Assembly (NCBI RefSeq): GCF_000382045.1
Contig: NZ_KB907450.1
Coordinates: forward strand, 1-64,000
From: Variovorax atrisoli 110B
GTDB lineage: Bacteria; Pseudomonadota; Gammaproteobacteria; Burkholderiales; Burkholderiaceae_C
DNA: 64,000 bases
Direction of reading: 5' to 3'
Under the pieces are notes generated by a model. The model worked only from the letters and a program-made list of their open reading frames with translations. It searched no databases and was not told the DNA's origin. Below are positions 16,303 to 25,177 of this stretch, one piece after another. How positions within the stretch are numbered: position 1 is the stretch's first letter; each line of letters opens with the position of its first letter. The position numbers and the translations under genes were made by a program.

Positions 16303-17136
16303 ATGATTTCCGGCAAATCCACCCTCATCGCCCACATCGGCTTTCCCACGGAGGCCTTCAAGGCCCCGATGATCTACAACCCCTGGTTCGACAAGCACGG
16401 CATCGATGCCGTGGTCGTGCCCATGGGCGTGAAGCCAGAGGACTACGCGGTGTCGCTGCCGCAGATCTTCAAGTTCAGCAACATCCGCGGCGCGCTGGTG
16501 ACCATGCCGCACAAGGTGACGACGATGTCGCTGGTCGACGAAGTGACGCCCACCGCGCGCGTGGCCGGTGCCTGCAACGCCATCCTCAAGCGCCCCGACG
16601 GCACGCTGCTGGGCGACCAGTTCGACGGCGCCGGCTTCGTGCGCGGCGTGGAGCGCAAGGGGCGGCTCTTCAAGGGCACGCGGGTGCTGGTGTCGGGCGC
16701 GGGCGGCGTGGGCTCTGCCATCGCGGCGTCGATCGCCGCGGCGGGTGCCGCAGAGCTGATGCTGTTCGACATGAGCGAGGCTTCGGCCAACGCGCTGGCC
16801 GCGCGCCTTCGCGAGCACTATCCGCAGATGAAGGTGGCCACCGGCTCGAAGGACCCGGCCGGCTACGACGTGGTGGTCAACGCCACGCCGCTGGGCATGA
16901 AGGAGGGCGATCCGCTGCCCTTCGACGTGGACCGCATCGACCCTTCGACCTTCGTCGGCGAGGTGGTCATGAAGACCGAATACACGCCGCTGCTGCAGGC
17001 CGCCAGGGCCAAGGGCTGCCAGGTGCAGGTGGGCACCGACATGCTGTTCGAGATGATCCCGGCGTACCTGGAGTTCTTCGGCTTCGGCACCGCCTCGCCC
17101 GAGGAACTGCGCGCCGTGGCGCAACTGAAATACTGA
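16303..17136 (+). CDS. shikimate/quinate dehydrogenase-like protein 2 (AroE family)
   Basis: 277 residues. VTMPHK carries the catalytic Lys, GACNAIL follows, and GDQFDG again replaces G-x-N-T-D-G with the Asp kept. The nucleotide site is VSGAGGVGSAIA, and NATPLGM and the C-terminal Gln/Asp-rich helix match the family. It likely oxidises shikimate or quinate to 3-dehydroshikimate or 3-dehydroquinate for the pathway below. The ATG at 16303 was preferred because the longer start at 16210 would translate the repeat element. pcaB follows after 23 bp. Confidence 0.85.
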   Translation: MISGKSTLIAHIGFPTEAFKAPMIYNPWFDKHGIDAVVVPMGVKPEDYAVSLPQIFKFSNIRGALVTMPHKVTTMSLVDEVTPTARVAGACNAILKRPDGTLLGDQFDGAGFVRGVERKGRLFKGTRVLVSGAGGVGSAIAASIAAAGAAELMLFDMSEASANALAARLREHYPQMKVATGSKDPAGYDVVVNATPLGMKEGDPLPFDVDRIDPSTFVGEVVMKTEYTPLLQAARAKGCQVQVGTDMLFEMIPAYLEFFGFGTASPEELRAVAQLKY

Positions 17137-17159
17137 AAGAAGAAAGGAAGGCTCGTCCG

Positions 17160-18374
17160 ATGAGCATTTTCGAAGGCTTCCTCTCCACATCCGAAACGCT
17201 GGGCGCGTTCAGCGACCGCGCCTTCGTCGACGCCATGCTGCGCTTCGAGGCCGCGCTGGCGCGCGCGCAGGCGGCCGAGGGGCTGATCCCCGAGAGCGCT
17301 GCCAACTCGATCGTCAGCAGCTGCAAGGTCGAGCTGTTCGACGTCGCCAAGATCGTTCGCGAGAGCGGACGTGCCGGCAGCGTCGCGATCCCGCTGGTGA
17401 AGGCGCTGCGCGAGGCCGTGGGCCTCTTCAATGCCGAGGCCGCGGCCTTCGTGCATTTCGGCAGCACCAGCCAGGACGTGATCGACAGCGCGATGGCGCT
17501 GGTCACGCGCGAGGCTGTCGCGCTGATCGAGGCCGACCTCGCCAAGGCCGCCGACGCGCTCCTGCGCCTGGCCGTGACGCATGCCGAGACCCCGATGCTC
17601 GCGCGCACGCTGATGCAGCCGGCCTCGGTGACCAGCTTCGGCTTCAAGTGCGCCGGCTGGGCCGCGCCGCTGGTGCGCAGCCGCATCCGCCTGCGCGATG
17701 CCGCCAAGCATGCGCTGCAGCTGCAGCTCGGCGGCGCCATCGGCACGCTGGCGCAGATGAAGGGGCAGGGCGCGGCCGTGCGCAGGCGCATGGCCAAGGA
17801 ACTCGGCCTGGGCGACCCCGGCGCGACCTGGCATACGCAGCGCGACGAATGGGTCGCGCTCGGCTGCGAGCTGGGCCTCATGACCGGCAGCCTGGGCAAG
17901 ATCGCGGTCGACATCTCGCTGCTCGGCCAATACGAAGTCAGCGAAGTCACCGAGCCCAGCGAACCGGGGCGCGGCGGCTCGTCGGCCATGCCGCACAAGC
18001 GCAACCCGGTGGCCTCGATGGTGGCCATCGCCGCCGCGCACCGCGCGCCGCAGCGCGTGGCCGCGTTGCTCGGCGCCATGCCGCAGCAGCACGAACGCGC
18101 CCTCGGCGCATGGCAGGCGGAGCTGGGCGAATGGCCGCAGCTCCTGATGTCGGCGCATGGCAGCGTGCGTGCGATGGCCGGTGCATTGCCCGGCCTGCAG
18201 GTCGACGCCGCGCGCATGCGCGCCAACATCGACCGGCTGCGCGCCGAACTCCCGCGCGACGCGGCGGACGAATGGTTCGCCCCCGCGCTCGCCCACGAAG
18301 CCGGACAGACCGCGCTCGCCGAAGTGAAGGCGCTGCAGGCCCGGCTCGACGCACAAAAGGAACTATCCCAATGA
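17160..18374 (+). CDS. pcaB: 3-carboxy-cis,cis-muconate cycloisomerase
   Basis: 404 residues of the fumarase/aspartase superfamily with the signature GGSSAMPHKRNPV (residues ~276-288) and FGSTSQDVIDSAM. PcaB cyclises 3-carboxy-cis,cis-muconate to 4-carboxymuconolactone in the protocatechuate branch of the beta-ketoadipate pathway. AAGGAAGG at 17144-17151 supports the ATG. Its stop overlaps pcaC in ATGA, so the two are coupled. PcaGH, which makes its substrate, is not in the window. Confidence 0.94.
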   Translation: MSIFEGFLSTSETLGAFSDRAFVDAMLRFEAALARAQAAEGLIPESAANSIVSSCKVELFDVAKIVRESGRAGSVAIPLVKALREAVGLFNAEAAAFVHFGSTSQDVIDSAMALVTREAVALIEADLAKAADALLRLAVTHAETPMLARTLMQPASVTSFGFKCAGWAAPLVRSRIRLRDAAKHALQLQLGGAIGTLAQMKGQGAAVRRRMAKELGLGDPGATWHTQRDEWVALGCELGLMTGSLGKIAVDISLLGQYEVSEVTEPSEPGRGGSSAMPHKRNPVASMVAIAAAHRAPQRVAALLGAMPQQHERALGAWQAELGEWPQLLMSAHGSVRAMAGALPGLQVDAARMRANIDRLRAELPRDAADEWFAPALAHEAGQTALAEVKALQARLDAQKELSQ

Positions 18375-18802
18375 CCACCCCCGAAAACCCGCCCGTGGAA
18401 CCCGGCGTCTATGAAGCCGGCCTCGTCAACCGCCGCCGCGTGCTCGGCGACGCCTGGGTCGACAAGTCGCTGGCCAACCGCAACGGCTTCAACGCCGAGT
18501 TCCAGGAGCTCATCACGCGCCACGCCTGGAACGACATCTGGGGCCGACCCGCGCTGGGCGACAAGACGCGCCGCTTCATGGTGCTGTCGATGATGCTGGG
18601 CATCCACGCCTATGAAGAGTTCGCGATGCACGTGCGCGCCGCGCTCGACGGCCCGCCCGAGTCGCGCCTCACGCCGGACGAGATCAAGGAAGTGATCATG
18701 ATGGCCGCCATCTACTGCGGCGTGCCCGTGGCCAACCACGCCTTCGGCATTGCGACGGGCATCCTGCGCGAGAAGGGCCTGCTGCCGCCGCTGGCGCAGT
18801 GA
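18371..18802 (+). CDS. pcaC: 4-carboxymuconolactone decarboxylase
   Basis: 143 residues of the AhpD/CMD fold. NRRRVLGDAWVDKS at the start and HAWNDIWGRPALGDKTRR are typical of PcaC, as is VYCGVP-like IYCGVPVANHAF near the end. It decarboxylates 4-carboxymuconolactone to beta-ketoadipate enol-lactone, the substrate of PcaD encoded two genes later. It overlaps pcaB by 4 bp and the carrier gene by 4 bp. Confidence 0.94.
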   Translation: MTTPENPPVEPGVYEAGLVNRRRVLGDAWVDKSLANRNGFNAEFQELITRHAWNDIWGRPALGDKTRRFMVLSMMLGIHAYEEFAMHVRAALDGPPESRLTPDEIKEVIMMAAIYCGVPVANHAFGIATGILREKGLLPPLAQ

Positions 18803-20031
18803 CCGCGCCGCCTGCCTCAGGGAGGGGCGGGAAGGGGCGCTTCGACGTCACCTTCACGCTGCTCCTGCCGCTGCTGCTCGCAGCGCAGCCGGTGGCCACC
18901 GACAGCTATCTTCCCGCGCTTCCCGCCATCGCGAAGGAGCTCGGTTCGGCCAGCACCAGCCTCACGCTGTTCGTGCTGGCCTTCGGCTTTGCGCAGCTGC
19001 TGTGCGGGCCGCTGGCCGACCGCTTCGGGCGTCGGCCGGTGCTGCTGGCGGGGCTGGGCTGCTACACGCTCGCCGCGCTGGGCGGTGCCTTCGCCGACAG
19101 CGTGGCGCTGCTCGCAGGCTGGCGCACGCTGCAGGGTTTCTCGATGGCGGCCATCCTGGTGTGCGCACGCGCCGCTGTGCGTGATCTCTACCCGGCGCAT
19201 GAAGGGCCGCACGTGATGGCGCGCGGGCTCACGGGCCTGGGCATCGTCGGCCTGATGGCGCCGCTGCTCGGCGCATGGCTGGTGCAGGGCGCCGGCTGGC
19301 GCTGGGTGATGGCGGCGATGGCGGCCTATGCCGCGGTGCTGTTCGCGCTGTGCTGGCGCTCGTTCGGCGAAACACGACGGCCCCTGGGCGAGGGCGGGTC
19401 GTCCGCGCCGCGCGGCAGCACGCGCGCGGTGTTCGCGAGCCGGTCGTTCCGAGCCTGGGCCTCGGTCGCGGCCACCACCTACGGCGGCCTGTTCTGCTTC
19501 CTGCTGCTCTCGCCGATGGTCTACATCGGCTACCTGGGCTGGTCGCCCGCCTGGTACGGCTGGATCCCGGCCGGCGGCTCGCTGGTCTACATCTTCAGCA
19601 CCACCATGTGCCGCAGCCTGCTGCGCCGCTACGGCCCTGTGCGCACGGTGAAGCTGGGCGCGTCGCTGAGCCTGGCCGGCGCCACCATCCAGGCGCTGGG
19701 CTGCTGGCTCATGCCGCTGAGCGCGGTGCCGCTGTTGTTCGGACACGCCGTCTACTGCCTGGGCCACGGCATCCACCAGCCCTGCGGGCAGGCGGGTGCG
19801 GTGGGCGACCTGCCGCACCTGGCCGGCCGGGCCGTGTCGTGGTCCGGCTTCGGCATGATGATGGTCGCGTTCTGCGCAGGGCAGCTCGCCGCGCGGTTCG
19901 TCGACGCCGATTTTTCCAACGGCGCCTGGCCGATGGTCCTGCCCATGCTGCTGGCCGGCAGCGTGCTGGTGGCGATCGCGTTCTTCTGGCTGCCGCGTCT
20001 GCAACACCCGAAAAAGGAAACCACACCATGA
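18799..20031 (+). CDS. MFS transporter, Bcr/CflA type
   Basis: 410 residues, twelve predicted membrane segments. ATDSYLPALPAIAKELG in the first segment and GPLADRFGRRPVLL between segments 2 and 3 are the Bcr/CflA drug-transporter pattern. It starts with GTG inside the pcaC stop (GTGA) and its own stop overlaps pcaD (ATGA), so it is translated as part of the pca operon. The context suggests export or import of an aromatic or muconate-type acid rather than drug efflux (inference). Confidence 0.88.
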   Translation: MTAPPASGRGGKGRFDVTFTLLLPLLLAAQPVATDSYLPALPAIAKELGSASTSLTLFVLAFGFAQLLCGPLADRFGRRPVLLAGLGCYTLAALGGAFADSVALLAGWRTLQGFSMAAILVCARAAVRDLYPAHEGPHVMARGLTGLGIVGLMAPLLGAWLVQGAGWRWVMAAMAAYAAVLFALCWRSFGETRRPLGEGGSSAPRGSTRAVFASRSFRAWASVAATTYGGLFCFLLLSPMVYIGYLGWSPAWYGWIPAGGSLVYIFSTTMCRSLLRRYGPVRTVKLGASLSLAGATIQALGCWLMPLSAVPLLFGHAVYCLGHGIHQPCGQAGAVGDLPHLAGRAVSWSGFGMMMVAFCAGQLAARFVDADFSNGAWPMVLPMLLAGSVLVAIAFFWLPRLQHPKKETTP

Positions 20032-20792
20032 CCCGTTTGAATGTCGTTCGCGAGGGCAACGGCCCCATCGTCGTGCTCAGCCATGCGCTCGGCTGCGACC
20101 TGAGCATGTGGGACGGCGTGGCCGCGCAGCTCGCCCGCGCCCACACGGTGCTGCGCTACGACCACCGCAACCACGGCGCCTCGGAGGTGGTGCCCGGCGA
20201 GCTGCGCATCGAGACGCTGGCGCAGGACGCGGCCGAGCTCATTCGACGCGAGGCGGGCGGCGAGCCCGTGCACTTCGTCGGCCTCTCGATGGGCGGCATG
20301 ACGGCGCAGGCGCTGGCGGTGCGCCACCCCGAGCTGCTGAAGACGATCGTGATCGCCAATTCCGCCGCGCACTACCCCGACCAGACGCCCTGGCGCACGC
20401 GCGTCGAGACCGTCGGCGCCAAGGGCGTTGCCGCCATCGCGCCCGGCGCGGTGTCGCGCTGGCTCACGCCGGCGTGGGCCGCCACGGCCGAAGGCGCGGA
20501 AGCCGCGAAGAAGCTGCACGACGTGCTGGTGCGCACCGACGCGCAGGGCTACATCGAGAGCTGCAACGCCGTCGCGGCGATCGACTTCCGCGAGAGCAAC
20601 CACCGCGTCGCGGTGCCCACGCTGGTCATCGGCGGGCTGCAGGACGAAGCCACGCCGATGGCGATGTCGCAGGCCATGGCCGCAGCCATTCCGCATGCGC
20701 GGCTGCAAACCATCGATGCCGCGCACCTGAGCGCCGTCGAGCGGCCGGCGGAATTCGCGCAGCTGCTGATCGATTTCTGGCGCAGCCTCTGA
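20028..20792 (+). CDS. pcaD: 3-oxoadipate enol-lactonase
   Basis: 254 residues, alpha/beta hydrolase. Nucleophile Ser87 is in GLSMGG, the acid in GGLQDEATP and the His in DAAHLSAVE; the N-terminal SHALGCDLSMWD is typical of PcaD. It hydrolyses beta-ketoadipate enol-lactone to beta-ketoadipate. It is the last gene of the coupled pcaB-pcaC-MFS-pcaD block; a separate operator precedes the next gene. Confidence 0.94.
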   Translation: MTRLNVVREGNGPIVVLSHALGCDLSMWDGVAAQLARAHTVLRYDHRNHGASEVVPGELRIETLAQDAAELIRREAGGEPVHFVGLSMGGMTAQALAVRHPELLKTIVIANSAAHYPDQTPWRTRVETVGAKGVAAIAPGAVSRWLTPAWAATAEGAEAAKKLHDVLVRTDAQGYIESCNAVAAIDFRESNHRVAVPTLVIGGLQDEATPMAMSQAMAAAIPHARLQTIDAAHLSAVERPAEFAQLLIDFWRSL

Positions 20793-20855
20793 GCGCCGAC
20801 GGAGGGATGCGCGGCCTAGGTGTATCCCGTATTTCGTGCGAATAACGGTTGCGAG

Positions 20856-20872
20856 TGATCGATGATCGATCA
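20856..20872. promoter_or_regulatory. perfect palindrome, candidate IclR operator before quiC
   Basis: TGATCGAT-G-ATCGATCA is a perfect 17-bp palindrome 54 bp before the quiC start. It contains the same 12-mer GATCGATGATCG as the site at 15126-15137 beside the IclR gene. This links quiC and the following carrier to the same regulator. Confidence 0.68.
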
Positions 20873-20926
20873 AAACTGCGCTGAATAGATTGTGACGATG
20901 CCCGGGTGTTCCTAAAGTCCACCCCC

Positions 20927-22804
20927 ATGCATCGATCCATCGCCACCGTCTCGCTCAGCGGCACGCTCCGCCAGAAGCTCGAAGCCGTCGCCGACGCCGG
21001 CTTCGACGGCATCGAGCTGTTCGAGGCCGACTTCATCAACTTCAAGGGCACGGCCGCCGAACTGGGCCGCATCGCCGGCGACCTGGGCCTGAGCATCGAC
21101 CTGTACCAGCCGTTTCGCGACTTCGAAGGCATGCCCGAGGCGCAGTTCCGCCGCAGCCTGGAGCGCGCCGAGCGCAAGTTCGACCTGATGCAGGCCATGG
21201 GCGCACCGACGATGCTGTGCTGCTCCAACACGTCGCCGCTGGCCATCGACGACCCCTCGCTGGCGGCCGCCCAGCTGCACGAACTGGCCGAACGCGCCGC
21301 GCGCCGCAACCTGCGCGTGGGCTTCGAGGCGCTGGCCTGGGGCCGCTACACCTCGCTGTACGGCCAGGCCTGGGAGATCGTGAAGCAGGCGAACCACTCG
21401 CACCTGGGCCTGATCCTCGACAGCTTCCACACCCTCTCGCTGAAGGACGACCCGGCCGGCATCGCCGCCATTCCCGGCGACAAGATCTTCTTCCTGCAGA
21501 TGGCCGACGCGCCGCTGCTGTCGATGGACGTGATCCAGTGGGCGCGCCACCACCGCTCGTTCCCGGGGCAGGGCGACTTCGACGTGATCGGCTTCTTCGA
21601 GCAGGTGCTGCGCGCGGGCTACACCGGGCCGCTGTCGCTGGAGATCTTCAACGACATCTTCCGCGAGACACCGAACCGCCGCACCGCCGTGGATGCGATG
21701 CGTTCGCTGCTGTACCTGGAGAGCGAAGCGCGCCAGCGCCTCGCCAAGCCTTCGGTGCTGCAGCAGGTGACGCTGTTCGACCCGCCGCCGGTGCCGGCGC
21801 TCTCGGGCCTGTCGTTCATCGAGTTCGCAGCCGACGAGGCTTCGGCCGCGACGCTGGCAACGCTGGTCGGCCAGCTGGGCTTCCGCCGCATCGGCAGGCA
21901 CCGCTCCAAGGCGGTGACGCTGTACCGCCAGGGCGACATCAACCTGATCGTCAACGCTCAGCCCGACTCCTTCGCGCGCCAGCGCTTCGAGGCGCACGGC
22001 ACCTCGGTGTGCGCACTGGGCGTGCGCTGCGACGATCCGCTGGCCGCGGTGGGCCGCGCCACCGCCATGCGCTCGCAGCGGCACGACAGCCCGGTCGGTC
22101 CCAACGAGCTGCGCGTGCCGGCCATCGTGGCGCCGGGCGGCAACCTGATCCACTTCGTGCCAGAGATGCTGGGTGCCGATGGCCTGTACGAGAGCGACTT
22201 CATCCTCGAAGACGAGGGCGCGGGTGCCAACGACGCGGGCCTGCAGCGCATCGACCACGTGGCGCTGGGCCTGGCGCTCGACCAGCTCGACACCTGGGTG
22301 CTGTTCACGCGCGCCGTGCTCGGCCTGGAGCCCGGCGAGAGCCTGGAGCTGGCCGACCCGTTCGGGCTGATCCGCAGCCGCGGCGTCGCCAACGCCGACC
22401 GCAGCCTGCGCCTGGTGCTCAACGTGTCGCTGAGCCAGCGCACCCGCACCGCGCGCACGCTGAGCGTGACCGGCGGCGGCGCGGTGCACCACATCGCCCT
22501 GAGCTGCGCCGACATCTTCGAGACGGCCGCGAAGCTGCGCGCCAACGGCACGCGCTTCGTGCCGATCTCCGACAACTACTACGACGACCTGGCCACCCGC
22601 ATCGACATCGACCCCGCGCTGCTTTCGCGCATGCGCGAATCGGGCGTGCTGTTCGACCGCTCGCCGGCCGGCGACTACCTGCACATCTACACCGAGAGCT
22701 TCGAGAGCGGGCTGTTCTTCGAAGTCGCGCAGCGCGTGGGCGGCTATGACGCCTACGGCGCGCTCAACGCACCGGCGCGCATGGCGTCGCAGGCGCAGGA
22801 CTGA
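20927..22804 (+). CDS. quiC: 3-dehydroshikimate dehydratase fused to HPPD-like domain (QuiC type)
   Basis: 625 residues, the usual length of the fused QuiC form. Residues 1-~275 are a TIM-barrel sugar-isomerase-like dehydratase (MHRSIATVSLSGTLRQKLEA, GFDGIELFE, LILDSFHTLS, SLEIFND). Residues ~290-625 resemble 4-hydroxyphenylpyruvate dioxygenase with VOC metal sites (RIDHVALGL, VHHIALSC, YTESFESGLFFEVAQR). It converts 3-dehydroshikimate to protocatechuate; the C-terminal half has a less certain activity. It connects the dehydrogenases to the pca steps. The ATG at 20927 was chosen by family alignment. Confidence 0.92.
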   Translation: MHRSIATVSLSGTLRQKLEAVADAGFDGIELFEADFINFKGTAAELGRIAGDLGLSIDLYQPFRDFEGMPEAQFRRSLERAERKFDLMQAMGAPTMLCCSNTSPLAIDDPSLAAAQLHELAERAARRNLRVGFEALAWGRYTSLYGQAWEIVKQANHSHLGLILDSFHTLSLKDDPAGIAAIPGDKIFFLQMADAPLLSMDVIQWARHHRSFPGQGDFDVIGFFEQVLRAGYTGPLSLEIFNDIFRETPNRRTAVDAMRSLLYLESEARQRLAKPSVLQQVTLFDPPPVPALSGLSFIEFAADEASAATLATLVGQLGFRRIGRHRSKAVTLYRQGDINLIVNAQPDSFARQRFEAHGTSVCALGVRCDDPLAAVGRATAMRSQRHDSPVGPNELRVPAIVAPGGNLIHFVPEMLGADGLYESDFILEDEGAGANDAGLQRIDHVALGLALDQLDTWVLFTRAVLGLEPGESLELADPFGLIRSRGVANADRSLRLVLNVSLSQRTRTARTLSVTGGGAVHHIALSCADIFETAAKLRANGTRFVPISDNYYDDLATRIDIDPALLSRMRESGVLFDRSPAGDYLHIYTESFESGLFFEVAQRVGGYDAYGALNAPARMASQAQD

Positions 22805-22892
22805 CAGAGGCCCGCCAGCGCATCGACAGACCGTTTCGTTTGACAGACAGAGAGCTGATTTCTTTTTTTCACGTCACCACTGGAGACAACAC

Positions 22893-24302
22893 ATGGCAAA
22901 CACCTCAGCCCATGAGCCGCAAGGCAGGCACCAGTCGAAGAAGGCCGCGGCAAGCGGCTGGATCGGCTCGGCGCTGGAGTACTACGACTTCTTCATCTAC
23001 GCCACCGCCGCTGCGCTGATCTTTCCGCAGATCTTCTTCCCCAAGGGCGACCCGACGACGGCCATCGTCGCCTCGCTCGCGACCTACGGCGTGGGCTACG
23101 TGGCACGCCCCATCGGCGCCTTCGTGCTCGGCCACTGGGGCGACACGCACGGGCGCAAGCAGGTGCTGGTGCTTTGCATGTTCCTGATGGGCTTCTCGAC
23201 CGTGGCCGTCGGCCTGCTGCCGACCTACGACCAGGTCGGCCTGCTGGCGCCGGTGCTGCTGGTGCTGCTGCGCCTGGTGCAGGGCTTCGCGGTGGCGGGC
23301 GAGATCTCGGGCGCGAGCTCGATGATCCTGGAGCACGCACCCTTCGGGCGACGCGGCTTCTTCGCGAGCTTCACGCTGCAGGGCGTGCAGGCCGGCCAGA
23401 TCCTGGCGGCCGCCGTGTTCCTGCCGCTGGCGCACTACATGCCGGAAGACGCGTTCAATTCCTGGGGCTGGCGCATCCCGTTCCTGCTGAGCTTCCTGGT
23501 GATCGTGGCGGGCTACATCATCCGCCGCGAGGTCGACGAGACCCCGGCCTTCGCCGAAGTCGACAAGAAGGGCGAAACGGCCAAGGCGCCGATCATCCAG
23601 GCCTTCACCGACAGCTGGGCCGACATGCTGCGCGTGGTCTGCATGGCGCTGATGAACGTCATTCCGGTGGTGGCCACCGTGTTCGGCGCGGCCTACGCCG
23701 TGCAGGCCGCCTACGGGATCGGCTTCCAGAAGGACGTGTACCTGTGGATCCCGGTGCTCGGCAACATCCTGGCTGTGATCGTCATCCCGTTCGTGGGCAA
23801 CCTGTCGGACCGCATCGGCCGCCGCCCGCCGATCATCGTCGGCGCGCTGATCTCGGGCCTGCTGTCGTTCGTGTACCTGTACGCCATCAGCATCCGCAAC
23901 GTGCCGCTGGCCATCGTCATGTCGCTGCTGATGTGGGGCGTGATCTACCAGGGCTACAACGCGACCTTCCCGAGCTTCTATCCGGAACTGTTCCGCACCC
24001 GCAACCGCGTCTCGGCCATGGCCATCTCGCAGAACATCGGCACCACCTTCACCGCGCTGCTGCCGGCCCTGTTCGCCGCCGTCGCGCCTCCCGGCTCGAC
24101 CAACGTGTGGTTCACCGTGGGTGCCATCACCTTCGCGGTGACCGTGCTGTCCGCACTGGCCGCCTTCAGCGCCCGCGAAACCTACCGCATCCGCATGCGC
24201 GACCTGGGCGACCCGAACGCGGTGCCGGTCGACAAGCAGGAGTACGACCGCCTGCGCGAGCAGACGATGCAGGAAGCGCGCGTGACCAGGGTCGCGGCCT
24301 GA
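22893..24302 (+). CDS. MFS transporter, metabolite:H+ symporter family (ShiA-like)
   Basis: 469 residues with twelve predicted membrane segments. SGWIGSALEYYDFFIYATAA in segment 1 and GHWGDTHGRKQVL in the 2-3 loop are hallmarks of the metabolite:H+ symporter group that includes ShiA and ProP. It probably imports shikimate, quinate or dehydroshikimate. TGGAGACA precedes the ATG at 22893, and it follows quiC by 88 bp. A 10-bp hairpin lies after its stop. Confidence 0.88.
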   Translation: MANTSAHEPQGRHQSKKAAASGWIGSALEYYDFFIYATAAALIFPQIFFPKGDPTTAIVASLATYGVGYVARPIGAFVLGHWGDTHGRKQVLVLCMFLMGFSTVAVGLLPTYDQVGLLAPVLLVLLRLVQGFAVAGEISGASSMILEHAPFGRRGFFASFTLQGVQAGQILAAAVFLPLAHYMPEDAFNSWGWRIPFLLSFLVIVAGYIIRREVDETPAFAEVDKKGETAKAPIIQAFTDSWADMLRVVCMALMNVIPVVATVFGAAYAVQAAYGIGFQKDVYLWIPVLGNILAVIVIPFVGNLSDRIGRRPPIIVGALISGLLSFVYLYAISIRNVPLAIVMSLLMWGVIYQGYNATFPSFYPELFRTRNRVSAMAISQNIGTTFTALLPALFAAVAPPGSTNVWFTVGAITFAVTVLSALAAFSARETYRIRMRDLGDPNAVPVDKQEYDRLREQTMQEARVTRVAA

Positions 24303-24311
24303 GGCCGGCGC

Positions 24312-24335
24312 GGCAGGCGAAGACCTTTCGCCTGC
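24312..24335 (+). terminator. hairpin after the shikimate cluster
   Basis: GGCAGGCGAA pairs with TTCGCCTGCC around a 4-5 base loop, 10 bp after the carrier stop. No T-run follows, so it is either a weak terminator or an mRNA 3'-end stabiliser. Confidence 0.45.
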
Positions 24336-24366
24336 CAAGGGTTGTGGCGCCGGGAAGAATGGCGCC

Positions 24367-25056
24367 ATGACCTCCACATCTTCCCCCTCCCGCCTCAAGA
24401 TCGACTTCGTCTCCGACGTGTCCTGTCCCTGGTGCGCCATCGGCCTGAGTTCGCTCGAGGCGGCGCTGGGCAAGGTGGCGCCGGAGATCACCGCGGAGCT
24501 GCACTTCCAGCCCTTCGAGCTGAATCCGCAGATGCCGCCCGAAGGCCAGGACACCTTCGAGCACCTCAACCAGAAGTACGGCTCCACGCGCGAGCAGCAG
24601 GCCCAGTCGCGCGAGATGATCCGCCAGCGCGGAGCGGCGGTGGGCTTCGAGTTCAGCCCCGAGGGCCGTCCGCGCGTCTACAACACCTTCGATGCCCATC
24701 GGCTGCTGCACTGGGCCGAACTGGAGAGTTCCGACAAGCAGGCGGCGCTCAAGAAGCTGCTGCTGAAGGCCTACTTCACCGACAGCCAGAATCCTTCCGA
24801 CCCCGAGGTGCTGGTGCGCGCCGCCACCGAGGCGGGGCTCGATCCGGTTCGAGCCCGGCAGATCCTGGAAAGCGACGAGTTCGCGCAGGAAACCCGTGAA
24901 CGCGAGCGCATGTACACCGATGCCGGCATCCACTCGGTGCCCGCGATCATCATCAACGACAGGCATCTCATCTCGGGCGGCCAGCCCGTCGAAGTGTTCG
25001 AGCGGGCCCTGCGCCAGATCGCCGGTGCTGCTCCTTCGAGCCTTGCCACAGCCTGA
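24367..25056 (+). CDS. DsbA-family oxidoreductase, FrnE-like
   Basis: 229 residues, thioredoxin fold with an inserted helical domain. The active site is CPWC (DVSCPWCAIG, residues ~19-28), and the cis-Pro loop lies in GIHSVPAIIIND. No signal peptide, so it acts in the cytoplasm, like FrnE and 2-hydroxychromene-isomerase-like relatives. The exact partner is unknown. Monocistronic by appearance. Confidence 0.88.
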   Translation: MTSTSSPSRLKIDFVSDVSCPWCAIGLSSLEAALGKVAPEITAELHFQPFELNPQMPPEGQDTFEHLNQKYGSTREQQAQSREMIRQRGAAVGFEFSPEGRPRVYNTFDAHRLLHWAELESSDKQAALKKLLLKAYFTDSQNPSDPEVLVRAATEAGLDPVRARQILESDEFAQETRERERMYTDAGIHSVPAIIINDRHLISGGQPVEVFERALRQIAGAAPSSLATA

Positions 25057-25177
25057 CTTAGCTGGCACTTAGGCGCCGGCTTTGTCCGGCGTTACGACGG
25101 TAAAGACCGTCAACCCGAAGCGGGCTCCAGTGGTTGAGGAGGCGTCCCTGAACCACTGTCACACAGGAGTCCCGAAG

